From Crocinitomicaceae bacterium (GTDB lineage Bacteria > Bacteroidota > Bacteroidia > Flavobacteriales_D > Crocinitomicaceae): a stretch of DNA of 64,000 nt. Positions 17,218 through 25,776 of the stretch are shown here, piece by piece (positions within the stretch are counted from its first letter, which is position 1; every line of letters begins with the position of its first letter). The position numbers and the translations under genes are program-made. Under the pieces are notes generated by a model. That model was not told the origin of the DNA, did no database searches, and worked only from the letters and a program-made list of their open reading frames with translations. The stretch spans positions 1-64,000 of the forward strand of contig JAGYIR010000012.1 in assembly GCA_018402525.1 (NCBI GenBank), given 5' to 3'.

Positions 17218-17406
17218 TCAAGCCCCCACTTTAAACAACATTTTCATCAGCCAATACCAAAACGCACCAACAATGACCACTCCCATAGCTGCGATGATTA
17301 CACCAACAATTCGAATAAGCCAAACGGATGTTTTATCCAATGACTTTTCCAGCTTCATGTCGTGTTCTTTTTTGGAGAACTCTAAGTCACGTTCTTTTCT
17401 ATTCAC
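17218..17406 (-). CDS. Small membrane protein, 62 residues
   Basis: A charged N-terminal third (MNRKERDLEFSKKEHDMKLE) is followed by a hydrophobic stretch of about 28 residues (IRIVGVIIAAMGVVIVGAFW), one or two membrane passes. No known family is recognised. It starts one base after the stop of the preceding gene and is the last gene of a five-gene operon led by a DNA-glycosylase-like gene. Confidence 0.6.
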   Translation of the reverse strand: MNRKERDLEFSKKEHDMKLEKSLDKTSVWLIRIVGVIIAAMGVVIVGAFWYWLMKMLFKVGA

Positions 17407-17407
17407 A

Positions 17408-17809
17408 TTAAGGCAATTTGGTTTTAAATCGAATTCGGAATAATGCGCTCAAGATACAACCAACGGCTGTTTCGCCAAGAAATCTGGAAAAGAAACTCAA
17501 ATACGTTTCGGTAGGAAATAGAAAATAATACACCGTTTGATACAACGAAAACAAACTGGAAAAAACAGGAACAATAGCAATAAGTAAACCTGTGATGGAG
17601 AATTCCTGCATTAAATCAATGACCAAAAAGTAGGTAAAGTAAGGGATTACCACATTATCAATAAACTGAAAGAAGGCCACTGGAATGGCATAACGCAAAG
17701 TAAAATACTCCGAACGGATTCCCTTTTTATAATCTAAATCAGATTCAGTGGAAGAGCGAGTGCCCCTCACCTCTAATATACTATCAACAATTTCTAAAAC
17801 TAGTCCCAT
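17408..17809 (-). CDS. Membrane protein, 133 residues, unknown
   Basis: At least three hydrophobic segments are visible (AIPVAFFQFIDNVVIPYFTY, ITGLLIAIVPVFSSLFSLY, FLGETAVGCILSALF) after a charged N-terminal region. I recognise no family. Spacing is three bases from the upstream gene and one base to the downstream gene, so it belongs to one transcript with the small membrane proteins and the glycosylase-like protein. Confidence 0.65.
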   Translation of the reverse strand: MGLVLEIVDSILEVRGTRSSTESDLDYKKGIRSEYFTLRYAIPVAFFQFIDNVVIPYFTYFLVIDLMQEFSITGLLIAIVPVFSSLFSLYQTVYYFLFPTETYLSFFSRFLGETAVGCILSALFRIRFKTKLP

Positions 17810-17812
17810 AAA

Positions 17813-18121
17813 TTATGTTCTTTTTTTAGTGATGAGTAATAAAATAGCCAATGAATTTGACACGAGTGTGATAACACCCAGCCAAAAATAACCGGCATCA
17901 ACATTTGGCGATGAAGTAACAACCAGCGAAAAAGCAATGGTGCCATAAAACAAGGCGCACAGCACCGCAAACACAATCCAAACGATACCTTTCTTGCCTT
18001 TGTTAATCGAACGCCTGTACAATATACTGAATACCAGTGACGCAAAAATTGACAAAAACAGATATAACAAAACGATTAACCAGGAAGTCCGGCTTTGATT
18101 GTTTTTTTTTTGGCTTACCAT
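17813..18121 (-). CDS. Membrane protein, 102 residues, unknown
   Basis: A basic N-terminus (MVSQKKNNQSR) is followed by three hydrophobic segments (SWLIVLLYLFLSIFASLVF, IVWIVFAVLCALFYGTIAF, YFWLGVITLVSNSLAILLL). Its start codon overlaps the stop of the 56-residue gene upstream by seven bases, which suggests coupled translation. Function unknown. Confidence 0.65.
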   Translation of the reverse strand: MVSQKKNNQSRTSWLIVLLYLFLSIFASLVFSILYRRSINKGKKGIVWIVFAVLCALFYGTIAFSLVVTSSPNVDAGYFWLGVITLVSNSLAILLLITKKRT

Positions 18122-18285
18122 TTCCCAAAAATCATTCGTATCAAACTCCGCCCTAATTTGCGTTCCACACCACCTTTGGTGGTGGGAATACCCGTTTTAC
18201 GGGCAACACTGTTCCTGAAGCCTGAAATGCCCAATAACCTTTTCCAGGAGAATGAAAAGCCATATTTACCTTTGAAACCGAACAT
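18115..18285 (-). CDS. Small basic protein, 56 residues
   Basis: The start ATG at 18283-18285 lies three bases after the stop of the glycosylase-like gene, and the stop overlaps the next start. The peptide is very basic (MFGFKGKYGFSFSWKRLLGI, then RKTGIPTTKGGVERKLGR). The KTGIPTT...ERKLGR segment looks like small proteins I have seen in Bacteroidota mobile regions, without known function. The tight spacing supports a real gene despite its size. Confidence 0.6.
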   Translation of the reverse strand: MFGFKGKYGFSFSWKRLLGISGFRNSVARKTGIPTTKGGVERKLGRSLIRMIFGKW

Positions 18286-18288
18286 ATT

Positions 18289-19110
18289 TTATGAGTTTAA
18301 AGATTTTATAATTATCTGTGCATATTTCACGTTGTTTTTTCCTGACACACCTTCATAAGCGGGATTCTTCAAAATTGGCGCTTTTGCCCCATTCGCTGCA
18401 CCTGATATATGGGGTACCATCACCACATCTATTCCGTTTTGGTTTTTGGTCGTGTAGATTTCATTTGTCCATTGAGGAGTCTGCAAACTTAATAGTTCGC
18501 ACATAGCATCCCTGGCATTGTTGCCCAAGGTAAGTATCACCGTTGGCTTTACAATTTGTATTTCTGCATCAAGAATAGTGCGATGCACAGGAAGTGACCT
18601 AAAATCACCGATGCTATTGCTTATCCTGTTATCCTTTCTGTAAAACAGCTTAAAAATATCCGTTACATACAAATCATACGTATCCAACAGTGTATGAAAA
18701 AAAGCCAGATTTTCTTTTTCAGAATGTTTGGTTTGCCCCACCGGATTATTGACAACGCTAAAAGGCACCCAATATCCTATTTCATCGGTAGGTTGCTTGT
18801 CAGCGGTATCATTTCTCAAAGGATCCATAGCGCATATCATCATCACCGGTCGGTTTTCTCCTTTGGAGAGCAGTACCGGAAAATCGATGCCTATGGTTCT
18901 CACAGGATTATTCCGAATGATATCAAAAGACGGCGTTAATAAATCTTTTCGCAGAGGGATTGCCTGCGCAGAAATATCGCTTAACAACCCAAATTCCTTA
19001 GAAAAATAATCATTGATCCATGCATAAATGCTACTTATGCTTTCATTCGAACTTATTAATTCGTTGCATAACATGGATTGAATTTCGGGCTGTGATTTTA
19101 GCTTTATCAT
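18289..19110 (-). CDS. Uracil-DNA-glycosylase-like protein
   Basis: A 273-residue protein whose motif order fits the UDG fold: VMMICAMDPLRND (about 89-101), VTDIFKLFYRK (about 149), VILTLGNNARDA (about 191) and VPHISGAANGAK (about 232, like the C-terminal His-Pro-Ser motif). The catalytic water-activating residue is not certain, so it may bind DNA or a modified base without classic activity. It leads a compact operon with one small basic and three small membrane proteins. That pairing is unusual for a repair enzyme and hints at a conflict or defence role, which is inference. Confidence 0.6.
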   Translation of the reverse strand: MIKLKSQPEIQSMLCNELISSNESISSIYAWINDYFSKEFGLLSDISAQAIPLRKDLLTPSFDIIRNNPVRTIGIDFPVLLSKGENRPVMMICAMDPLRNDTADKQPTDEIGYWVPFSVVNNPVGQTKHSEKENLAFFHTLLDTYDLYVTDIFKLFYRKDNRISNSIGDFRSLPVHRTILDAEIQIVKPTVILTLGNNARDAMCELLSLQTPQWTNEIYTTKNQNGIDVVMVPHISGAANGAKAPILKNPAYEGVSGKNNVKYAQIIIKSLNS

Positions 19111-19245
19111 TTATAGTTTTTTCAATTTATATAAATCTACAATCCCTATTTCACATAACAATAGTAACTTAATAGATGCAGTTGCTGTTTCTAATATTAC
19201 TAAAATAGCAGACACGAAAAAAATTAATAATATCTCATTTTAAAA

Positions 19246-19467
19246 TTATGGTTTAAAATTAATTTTCTTACTGCCATGTAATTTTTCAAAATTACCCGAA
19301 ACAAAATCCATATCTGCTTTACTTTTGCATTTGCTGCTACAAAATACCCAATAATCTTTTTGGGTTAGATTAGCCAAAAAACCTTTGCTTGCCAATTGAT
19401 AAGAGGCATACTTATATTTACTCTTTTTTCGAGCATCTAATTTTAATCCACAACTTGTACATTTCAT
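19246..19467 (-). CDS. Small zinc-finger-like protein, 73 residues
   Basis: MKCTSCGLKLD gives a CxxC pair, and VFCSSKCKSKAD gives a second CxxxC pair about 40 residues later, so one zinc site is likely. The rest is Lys-rich. It starts two bases after the stop of the gene upstream and ends a three-gene minus-strand operon. No function can be assigned. Confidence 0.6.
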   Translation of the reverse strand: MKCTSCGLKLDARKKSKYKYASYQLASKGFLANLTQKDYWVFCSSKCKSKADMDFVSGNFEKLHGSKKINFKP

Positions 19468-19469
19468 AA

Positions 19470-19943
19470 CTACAAATATTTGTTTCCTAAATTGTTTCCT
19501 TTTGTTCTTATTGCGGTAACCTTTTGTGCTCCATCTTTTTCAAGTTGAGCATTTGCCTCACCTAAGGTCATATCAGCATATTTGGTGCTACCGATAGCTG
19601 TCCATTTGTATTCTGACTTCCCCAAACCGAGAAGCTTTTTTTCCGAAGGTCTACACTGAACATAACATTCAACTAGAAAGTGCTTGGTAATTTCTTTTTG
19701 AAATTCCTTAATTTTCGTATTGTCTGTGATATTTATTTCTGCTTCTCCTGTTGATGTGTAACCTTTTTTATCCTGTCTAATCGACCTTGCTCTTGCATTA
19801 GCAATAGTTGAAGCAGTGTCAACCTCACCACCTCCGATAGTCTTGGGATAAAATAATGCTGGATTTAAATATGGATAAAGAGCTTCAAATTTTTTGTAAA
19901 AATTATCAACAATTAGTCTTCCATTCAGTTTTAGATTTGCCAT
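19470..19943 (-). CDS. Paralogous protein B of unknown family, 157 residues
   Basis: It shares a repeated plan with the gene just upstream: an N-terminal strand (LNGRLIVDNFYKKFEALYPY), then STIANARARS, a TGEAEINI strand, a second FQKEITKHF helix, and a C-terminal LGEANAQLEKDGAQKV. The two are clearly duplicates, and each looks like two strand-helix halves. I do not recognise the family. No signal peptide or membrane segment is present. Spacing of three bases supports co-translation. Confidence 0.65.
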   Translation of the reverse strand: MANLKLNGRLIVDNFYKKFEALYPYLNPALFYPKTIGGGEVDTASTIANARARSIRQDKKGYTSTGEAEINITDNTKIKEFQKEITKHFLVECYVQCRPSEKKLLGLGKSEYKWTAIGSTKYADMTLGEANAQLEKDGAQKVTAIRTKGNNLGNKYL

Positions 19944-19946
19944 AAG

Positions 19947-20327
19947 TTAAAGTTTTATAATTTCACCACCCTCTTCTTTTATCTTTAAATTTGCTTCGTT
20001 TAAGGTTAACGCTTTGTGTTTAGGACCTGCTACTACCCATTTACCCCCTTTCTTAAAATGTACAATACACTTGATTGAAAAGCTTTCTTGGAATCTTTTT
20101 TCAAATGATTCAACCTTTAGATTTCCTCTAACAGATAAATCAGCTTCACCGGTCGCGCTGTAAGCTCCTGTAACAGACTTGCTTCTTGCATTAGCAATTG
20201 TGCTTTCAGCATCAACTGCTTTCCCATCAGGATATCTTAAAGATGGATATAAATAAGGATAAGCTTTAGTAAAAGCTGCATAAAAAGATTTAACTTTTGT
20301 TCTTCCTGAAATTGTAATTTCTGACAT
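19947..20327 (-). CDS. Paralogous protein A of unknown family, 126 residues
   Basis: The plan matches the downstream paralog: ISGRTKVKSFYAAFTKAYPY, YPSLRYPDG, STIANARSKS, TGEADLSVRGNLKV, FEKRFQESF and LNEANLKIKEEGGE. It is the first gene of a three-gene operon with the paralog and a small zinc-finger-like protein. A 10-bp inverted repeat (20425-20461) lies about 100 bases upstream. Function unknown. Confidence 0.65.
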   Translation of the reverse strand: MSEITISGRTKVKSFYAAFTKAYPYLYPSLRYPDGKAVDAESTIANARSKSVTGAYSATGEADLSVRGNLKVESFEKRFQESFSIKCIVHFKKGGKWVVAGPKHKALTLNEANLKIKEEGGEIIKL

Positions 20328-20424
20328 AATAAAAAAAATAGATTTCCCTACTCATAAGGCTTTTCAGTATCCGCCTCCTGTTTCACCTTACAGGAAAGAC
20401 CGTTTTTTAGAGTGGGTTCTGGTC

Positions 20425-20461
20425 TCCACTTTGAGTTGTAAATTAAACTATTCAAAGTGGA
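20425..20461. repeat. Inverted repeat between operons
   Basis: TCCACTTTGA (20425-20434) and TCAAAGTGGA (20452-20461) pair perfectly around a 17-base loop. No T run follows on either strand, and no ATAAC/GTTAT boxes flank it, so it is neither a clear terminator nor an attC-like site. It could be an operator for the operon starting at 20327. Confidence 0.6.
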
Positions 20462-20504
20462 TAATAAAAGTTCAAGTTAGGTCAAGTTTGATAACTTGTG
20501 AATA

Positions 20505-21398
20505 TCAAACAAAATACTGCGTGGATGCAATTGAGCAGAAAATCAGTAAGAGGCCTAAGATTTGTTGCGTAGACAACCGCTCTTTATAGAAAGCAATAGC
20601 CAAGAAAATGGAAACGATGTACTGAAAATTCCCAACTAAATTGAGCTTGAAGACGGAAATGTGTTGGATGGCTAAATTAAAGAACAACGTACCGCCAATG
20701 AGCAGAAGCGCCAGTACAGTGTAATGAAGCAGTTGAATCTTCCCGAAAAGAGGTAACGAATCACTCTTTTGACGGATATTCTTTTTGGACAAAATAACCC
20801 AAAAGAAAGCCATAACGCTAACACAGCTCTCCAAAATAAAAGATAACGGAAGAGCACCAATAGACGGAGATACAAATTTAAATAGCGGGTAAGTCACCCC
20901 CCAAAACAAGGAAGCCAACAAGGCATAAGTGGTGCCTTTGTTCCATTGAAAACCGGAAGTTTTCCATTTCATCTTTTGGGTTAATACTATGCCCAATATG
21001 ACCAATGAAAAGGCAATCAAATAAGTAAATGAAAACGATTCACCAACTAGATATACCGTGGTTAAAATTCCAAAAATATTCACAGAAGAAAGTGCGACAG
21101 TAATACTCACAGTTGCATATTTCATTGACTTTAAGAAAAAGAATAAGCCAAACGAACAGCAACAGCACAGCAGAAAAGCATTAAGATAATCAAAACGGCT
21201 GGCATTGCTGTTTATGATCTCAGTTGTTTCTATCCCGTAAAAAGCGTACAAAAGCCAAAAAAAACCAAATATAGCAACGGCAATGAGGCCTCTAATTAAG
21301 ACTAAAAAAGAATAATCTGTATCACGAGCAGCATTTTTCCAATATGCAGTACTAATACCAAAACTAAGTGCACTAAGTAAGCCAAACAATACTCCCAT
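20505..21398 (-). CDS. EamA/DMT-superfamily transporter
   Basis: A 297-residue protein with about ten hydrophobic helices in two similar halves, the EamA arrangement. Examples are LFGLLSALSFGISTAYW at the start and ALLASLFWGVTYPLFKFV opening the second half. It ends in a hydrophobic helix (ILGLLLIFCSIASTQYFV). Such proteins export metabolites or drugs; the substrate cannot be read. It starts eight bases after the stop of the gene upstream (21407-22495), so the two are probably one transcript. Confidence 0.8.
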   Translation of the reverse strand: MGVLFGLLSALSFGISTAYWKNAARDTDYSFLVLIRGLIAVAIFGFFWLLYAFYGIETTEIINSNASRFDYLNAFLLCCCCSFGLFFFLKSMKYATVSITVALSSVNIFGILTTVYLVGESFSFTYLIAFSLVILGIVLTQKMKWKTSGFQWNKGTTYALLASLFWGVTYPLFKFVSPSIGALPLSFILESCVSVMAFFWVILSKKNIRQKSDSLPLFGKIQLLHYTVLALLLIGGTLFFNLAIQHISVFKLNLVGNFQYIVSIFLAIAFYKERLSTQQILGLLLIFCSIASTQYFV

Positions 21399-21406
21399 AT
21401 CGTTTA

Positions 21407-22495
21407 CTAAGGTCTAAAATGTAGTAACCCATTTTCACAGAAGTAGGGTAAACTGTATTTCAGGTGTTTCTGATAGATGTTGGGATGGATGGTTTTATAT
21501 AAATCAGTAAAAGCCTGTTTTAGTTCCCAATGAAAATGCTCAGGGATTGCACTGTGCACGAACGTTTCCGCCACGGTATGGAACACAATCTTTTGCTCCA
21601 TAAAAGGAAGCTCGGTTTTCAACTGCTTCGCTAAATCAATCAAGTAGGTAGCATAAGCCTCAAGTTCGCTTTTTGGCGCGTTTTTAATTTCTAAACGCCA
21701 TAACTTATAGGCTTTATAGCGAATGTAAGGGAAAATATACATCTCATTTTTTACATTATCTATTTGCAAGTTCTGCTCATAAATGGTTTTACTGAGTGTT
21801 GCGGCATCCTTGGATTTATTGGAAGTGAAATAATACCTGAATAATACGCAGTTTCCAAAAACAAAGTCTTGCAATCGGCCTAAATCTTGTTCAGGTTTGA
21901 TACCTTTCAAATAGCAGGCATATGCTTCATCGTAATGCTGAATACGAAATTTAGTATCGTGGCTTTTCTCAAAAAAGTATTGCCTTACAAAAGGTTGATG
22001 AGCAAAGTTTTTAAAGAACCATTTTTGCTGCGTAGCAATAAGTAAACTATCAAAAATGGAAATACCAATATCTGTTTTAAATTGGTGTGTGTGCTCACTT
22101 ACCTCTTCAAAAAAATCAATCAATGGATATTCTGCTGTATGCTCAATACAAGAAAACAACAAGCTTTTTTTAAGTTCTTTTTGGGTGAAAACCCCATTAT
22201 GGTGTAATTCCTCACGATACTTCATCAATTTTTCAGTAAAATCCAAGCTGTCTTTGTATCCCAAAAACTTCGAAAGTATATCTAGTGTATTTTTATAAGG
22301 CCTGTGTTTTTCAAACTGAAAAAACAAACGGTATAACGTAGATTCGGAAATTTGACCACAACCACTCCGAAAAATCAAATCTGAAAGTTGCGCACAGTCT
22401 GGCTTATTGGAAATACTCCACCCAACCTTTTTGAGTAGTTCATATCGCAAACGATCGATGGCAAATTGGTCAAAATGTGGAGAGAATGTTTTCAT
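21407..22495 (-). CDS. Cytoplasmic protein of unknown function, possible regulator
   Basis: A 362-residue soluble protein. The first 80 residues (IDRLRYELLKKVGWSISNKP, ESTLYRLFFQFEKHRPY) look helical and could hold a DNA-binding domain of the kind seen in Bacteroidota proteins with a C-terminal helical repeat. The remainder is rich in Tyr, Phe and Leu helices (YACYLKGIKPEQDLGRL). I cannot name a family with confidence. It is the first gene of a pair with the EamA transporter and may regulate it. An attC-like site begins 11 bases upstream. Confidence 0.6.
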   Translation of the reverse strand: MKTFSPHFDQFAIDRLRYELLKKVGWSISNKPDCAQLSDLIFRSGCGQISESTLYRLFFQFEKHRPYKNTLDILSKFLGYKDSLDFTEKLMKYREELHHNGVFTQKELKKSLLFSCIEHTAEYPLIDFFEEVSEHTHQFKTDIGISIFDSLLIATQQKWFFKNFAHQPFVRQYFFEKSHDTKFRIQHYDEAYACYLKGIKPEQDLGRLQDFVFGNCVLFRYYFTSNKSKDAATLSKTIYEQNLQIDNVKNEMYIFPYIRYKAYKLWRLEIKNAPKSELEAYATYLIDLAKQLKTELPFMEQKIVFHTVAETFVHSAIPEHFHWELKQAFTDLYKTIHPNIYQKHLKYSLPYFCENGLLHFRP

Positions 22496-22506
22496 TAAAC
22501 TTGGCT

Positions 22507-22640
22507 ATAACGTTTTGTGCCTAGGCGCTCGGCCGACTCTTTAAATAAATTGTTGTTTCGAAGTTAAAGTTATTTTTTTTTCAAATATATCTTTGTTTCA
22601 AAGCAAGATTTGAAGGCTGGCGCTTGAGGCACTGTTATAT
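22507..22640. repeat. attC-like site
   Basis: Left box ATAAC (22507-22511), spacer GTTTT, left arm GTGCCTAGGCGCTCGGCC (22517-22534), right arm GGCTGGCGCTTGAGGCAC (22615-22632), spacer T, right box GTTATAT (22634-22640). The outer six bases of the arms pair exactly and the rest with a few mismatches. The middle is 80 bases. The right end matches the half site at 8520. Confidence 0.8.
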
Positions 22641-22683
22641 GCATCAAAAAAGCACCTCATTTCTGAAGGGCTTATCTGAATTT

Positions 22684-22773
22684 TTATTCTTCAATTTTAA
22701 TCACACGCTCTCGTTTTAAATCATTATAAATGAGAATAAGCGAAGTATTTGAAGCCGTCGTTTTAGTATTTGA
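22684..22773 (-). pseudogene. Relic of a T9SS C-terminal tail
   Basis: Directly after the TAG of the next gene (22774-22776) and in the same frame, 29 codons read SNTKTTASNTSLILIYND, then LKRERVIKIEE and a TAA. This is alignable with the C-terminus of the protein at 8587-9354 (PLIFIYSDGTRERMMKL). It appears to be the remaining tail of an earlier cassette gene, joined to the present gene by recombination. Confidence 0.6.
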
Positions 22774-24570
22774 CTACTGCTTTATGATTCGAAGGGACTG
22801 AGAAGCTCTATCAGTTTTTAAATAGTAAACTCCATTCAAGAGGTCTGAAAGATTAATGTCTTGTTCTGCCTCTTTGAAGGTGCCAGCTATAACTATTCGG
22901 CCCGTATGATCTACGATAGCGAATTCCACACCAATGAATTCCGCTTTTACCGAAACGGTTATTTCACCTTGAGTCGGATTTGGATTTACTAATAGAAGTG
23001 AACCAAGTTCATCTATACCAGATGTCAGAGTGGCCGAAACATTAGATTTCGAAGATGCGTAATCTGCTGCTTTCACTGGATCACAACCATTTGGATTAAC
23101 TGCAACAATCTGATAAAATATATTACCTGCAGGTGCTGTTTGATCTGTGTATGAATTCAATGTGTTTTGAATAGAGGTAAGTAGAGACATACTATTTGGA
23201 TCACTACCTCTATAAATTTCATAGGTTGTAAAGTTAAAGCCTTCATAATGGCTCCAAATTAAGTTCCAGTCTTGTCCAACACCTTGGTTAATTGTTAGAT
23301 GTATTGTTTTGTGCGCAGGGCTTAGTTGACTTTCGTTTCCGCAAGTATCTACCGTGCTTATCTTATAGCGATAAGATTGTATGCTAGGATCCGAATTTAA
23401 GTCTGTGAATAATGCACTGTCAGAATAGCTAGTTGAACCGATTAAATTGTACAAACCTGCTTGCACACTTTCTTTATAAATATTGAACTGATCAATTGAA
23501 TTTGAAAGAGGCTTTTCCCAAACCACTCTATTATTTGCGTTATATACGCCAACGGCGCAAATATCCGTATTAGTAGTATTCGCTACTATTGTTAAGTCAA
23601 TCGTAACAATAGTATCACAACCGCCATAAACTGTGTCTATGTATATTCCACTTGACGTATACGTTTGATTGTTAACCGAGAAAGATTGGCAGGTATTAAT
23701 CGTGTAGTTTTGAAGAATTGGAGTATAGGTGAAGTCAATCGTAATCAAACTATCACATCCCTGAGAATTTACCAACGAATATGTATAAATCCCTGAGTTA
23801 TTTAGTGTAGCACCACTAGGTGCTGTGTATGAAAAACACTGACTAACTGTAATTGTGTCAGATGTTATACAAGAACAATCACATGTGTGCCAACCTAAAC
23901 TTGCCCAATTGCCAATAACATTACCTCCTACTACAATTGTTGGTGGAATTGAATCATACTCCAACATCGGGTTAAAGTAAGAGATAATAGGATTCGTAAC
24001 TCCATTTAAAACATTTGATTTTCTGATTAAAGAATGATCTGCCGTAACGACAACTCCGTTCCCTGTGTAAGGAAAGGCAGTAGACCAACCAGCACCTGGG
24101 TCTTCACCTATTTTTCCAAAAATGTCAATTATGATTGCATTAATAATATTGTTAATATTTCCTTTAGCCAGCACTATTGCATCATTTCCATCCCAATAGA
24201 ATGCGTTTGAAACATTATAATCCGGACAATAAAATTGATCAGCCAAATTCTGTAATTCAAGATCAACAGGGGTTTCTACCCCTACACCGCTTGGATTAAG
24301 CTTTTCCAAAACACCTACATGTACGTCATGCGGCGCTATTGTCCCTATCAACTGAACGGCACTTGAGGATGGTGCAGCTGTTGATCCATTCGAATATCGA
24401 ATTATCATATACTCTGACAAATCAATAGGATTCAATGTAGGATTATAAATTTCAATAGCTTTATTATTATCAAAACCTTCTACATACTCAGAAATGAATA
24501 AGTCATTGCACACCTGTCCATTAAGATTGCAATAAAATAGGATCATTGTAAATATTAACAGTACTTTCAT
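22774..24570 (-). CDS. Large secreted lamin-tail-domain protein with T9SS tail
   Basis: A 598-residue protein with a signal peptide (MKVLLIFTMILFYCNLNGQ). A lamin-tail domain follows (LFISEYVEGFDNNKAIEIYN). The middle has short repeats of the TYTPILQNYTINTCQSF kind, then fibronectin III-like segments (NRVVWEKPLSNSIDQFNIYK and YRYKISTVDTCGNESQLS). The C-terminus is a T9SS type A domain (LLVNPNPTQGEITVSV, VYYLKTDRASQSLRIIKQ). It is expected on the surface or released. Its stop precedes an in-frame T9SS relic, and an attC-like site lies beyond that. Confidence 0.8.
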   Translation of the reverse strand: MKVLLIFTMILFYCNLNGQVCNDLFISEYVEGFDNNKAIEIYNPTLNPIDLSEYMIIRYSNGSTAAPSSSAVQLIGTIAPHDVHVGVLEKLNPSGVGVETPVDLELQNLADQFYCPDYNVSNAFYWDGNDAIVLAKGNINNIINAIIIDIFGKIGEDPGAGWSTAFPYTGNGVVVTADHSLIRKSNVLNGVTNPIISYFNPMLEYDSIPPTIVVGGNVIGNWASLGWHTCDCSCITSDTITVSQCFSYTAPSGATLNNSGIYTYSLVNSQGCDSLITIDFTYTPILQNYTINTCQSFSVNNQTYTSSGIYIDTVYGGCDTIVTIDLTIVANTTNTDICAVGVYNANNRVVWEKPLSNSIDQFNIYKESVQAGLYNLIGSTSYSDSALFTDLNSDPSIQSYRYKISTVDTCGNESQLSPAHKTIHLTINQGVGQDWNLIWSHYEGFNFTTYEIYRGSDPNSMSLLTSIQNTLNSYTDQTAPAGNIFYQIVAVNPNGCDPVKAADYASSKSNVSATLTSGIDELGSLLLVNPNPTQGEITVSVKAEFIGVEFAIVDHTGRIVIAGTFKEAEQDINLSDLLNGVYYLKTDRASQSLRIIKQ

Positions 24571-24617
24571 ATTTAAAGTTTTTAAATTGTAAATATATTC
24601 TTTTTGGTTAATTGCAT

Positions 24618-24749
24618 ATAACGTTTTGCAAATAGGCGCAGGCAGGGAATGAACCCACTAAACTTCCTTCGAAGAACTGAACTTCAAATTTTGAAGTTTT
24701 GTGTTCTTCGAAGCACGAAACCCCTGCTTGTGTTTATTTGTTGTTATCA
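24618..24749. repeat. attC-like site
   Basis: Left box ATAAC (24618-24622), spacer GTTTTG, left arm CAAATAGGCGCAGGCAGGG (24629-24647), right arm CCCTGCTTGTGTTTATTTG (24722-24740), spacer TT, right box GTTATCA (24743-24749). The middle contains its own hairpin (CTTCGAAGAAC with GTTCTTCGAAG). The arms are nearly identical to those at 13828, although the genes beside the two sites are unrelated. Confidence 0.85.
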
Positions 24750-24754
24750 CCTAT

Positions 24755-25765
24755 TTATTTTATCCAATTAATAAATTCGTTCATGACATCTTCCCAATGA
24801 CCTCGTTCATGATTGGATCTTCCGTGCTCATCTAATTCAAAAAAATTGTGATCCACACCAAGATATCTTTTAAGCGTTAAGTTTGTTTTTCCATTTTCAA
24901 TAAAATACAGAGGCATTAAATCACACAAATCTGCAATTATATCTTCTGTACCATAAGCCATATAAATTGGAATTTTTAGTTTTAATAAGTCATAATAGAA
25001 TGGTTTCGAGAATGATTGGATATTCTTCATTTTTGGGTTCTGTTTTACTGAGTCTGCATTATATACAACCTTGTACTCTTCATAAAGTTGATTCATAGTT
25101 GAGTCGGCCTCTTCCCATGTTATTCTCCCAAGTTGCGCATTAAGTCTCGCTCGTCTAATTGCAATATCAATTGTTCCAAATGGATCAACGCCAAAAAGAC
25201 CTAATTCTGTCACATCTTTGTTTTGTAAAGAAATTTGCGTGGCAATTGGTCCTCCTTGAGAATGACCAGCAACCACAAGTTTCCCTGATTCTATCCACTT
25301 TTGCTTTTTAAGATATTTCAAAACTTTATTGGCTCTATTTACATAGTTTTCTAAATAATCTGCGTTGATGTATTCCGTTGAATAACTAAATGGATCGGCA
25401 ATGTTTGTGACGTAACTAGAATTAGGATTTAGTTTGTCTTCTTCCACAATTAAGGGTGTTTTTGGCTTAGAAATTACAGCAACATGGTAGTTTTTATTCA
25501 ATTCTTCAAGATTGAAATTACTTAAAGTAGCAGGCCAAATTTCGTCTTCACCAAACTTAATAAACAAAGGAACAGGCAGAGAACCTTGACAAAATAGCAG
25601 TAAAGGCTTCGCTACCGTTAAATTAGTATCAGCGACAACGAAATCAATCGTGTCATTCTTTGAGGTAATTTGAAAATGAGAATAAGATGTCCCTTTAACG
25701 TTTGTTTGCGCAAACCCATTTAAAGTTAGCAAGAGAAAAATAAAGAAAATTAACTTTTTAGTCAT
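24755..25765 (-). CDS. Secreted alpha/beta hydrolase
   Basis: A 336-residue protein with a signal peptide (MTKKLIFFIFLLLTLNGFAQ). The nucleophile elbow is VVAGHSQGGPIATQ with Ser as the nucleophile. A downstream MAYGTEDIIAD supplies a likely catalytic Asp and GVDHNFFELDEHG the His. It is probably a periplasmic esterase or peptidase-like hydrolase of unknown substrate. The stop lies six bases from the attC-like site at 24618, and another site begins 12 bases upstream of the start, so it is a complete single-gene cassette. Confidence 0.8.
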   Translation of the reverse strand: MTKKLIFFIFLLLTLNGFAQTNVKGTSYSHFQITSKNDTIDFVVADTNLTVAKPLLLFCQGSLPVPLFIKFGEDEIWPATLSNFNLEELNKNYHVAVISKPKTPLIVEEDKLNPNSSYVTNIADPFSYSTEYINADYLENYVNRANKVLKYLKKQKWIESGKLVVAGHSQGGPIATQISLQNKDVTELGLFGVDPFGTIDIAIRRARLNAQLGRITWEEADSTMNQLYEEYKVVYNADSVKQNPKMKNIQSFSKPFYYDLLKLKIPIYMAYGTEDIIADLCDLMPLYFIENGKTNLTLKRYLGVDHNFFELDEHGRSNHERGHWEDVMNEFINWIK

Positions 25766-25776
25766 GTTTTATTGGT

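Noticed and set aside
19111-19245. attC-like site with ACATAAC near 19183
   Set aside because: No complementary arm or GTTAT-type box follows at a suitable distance.
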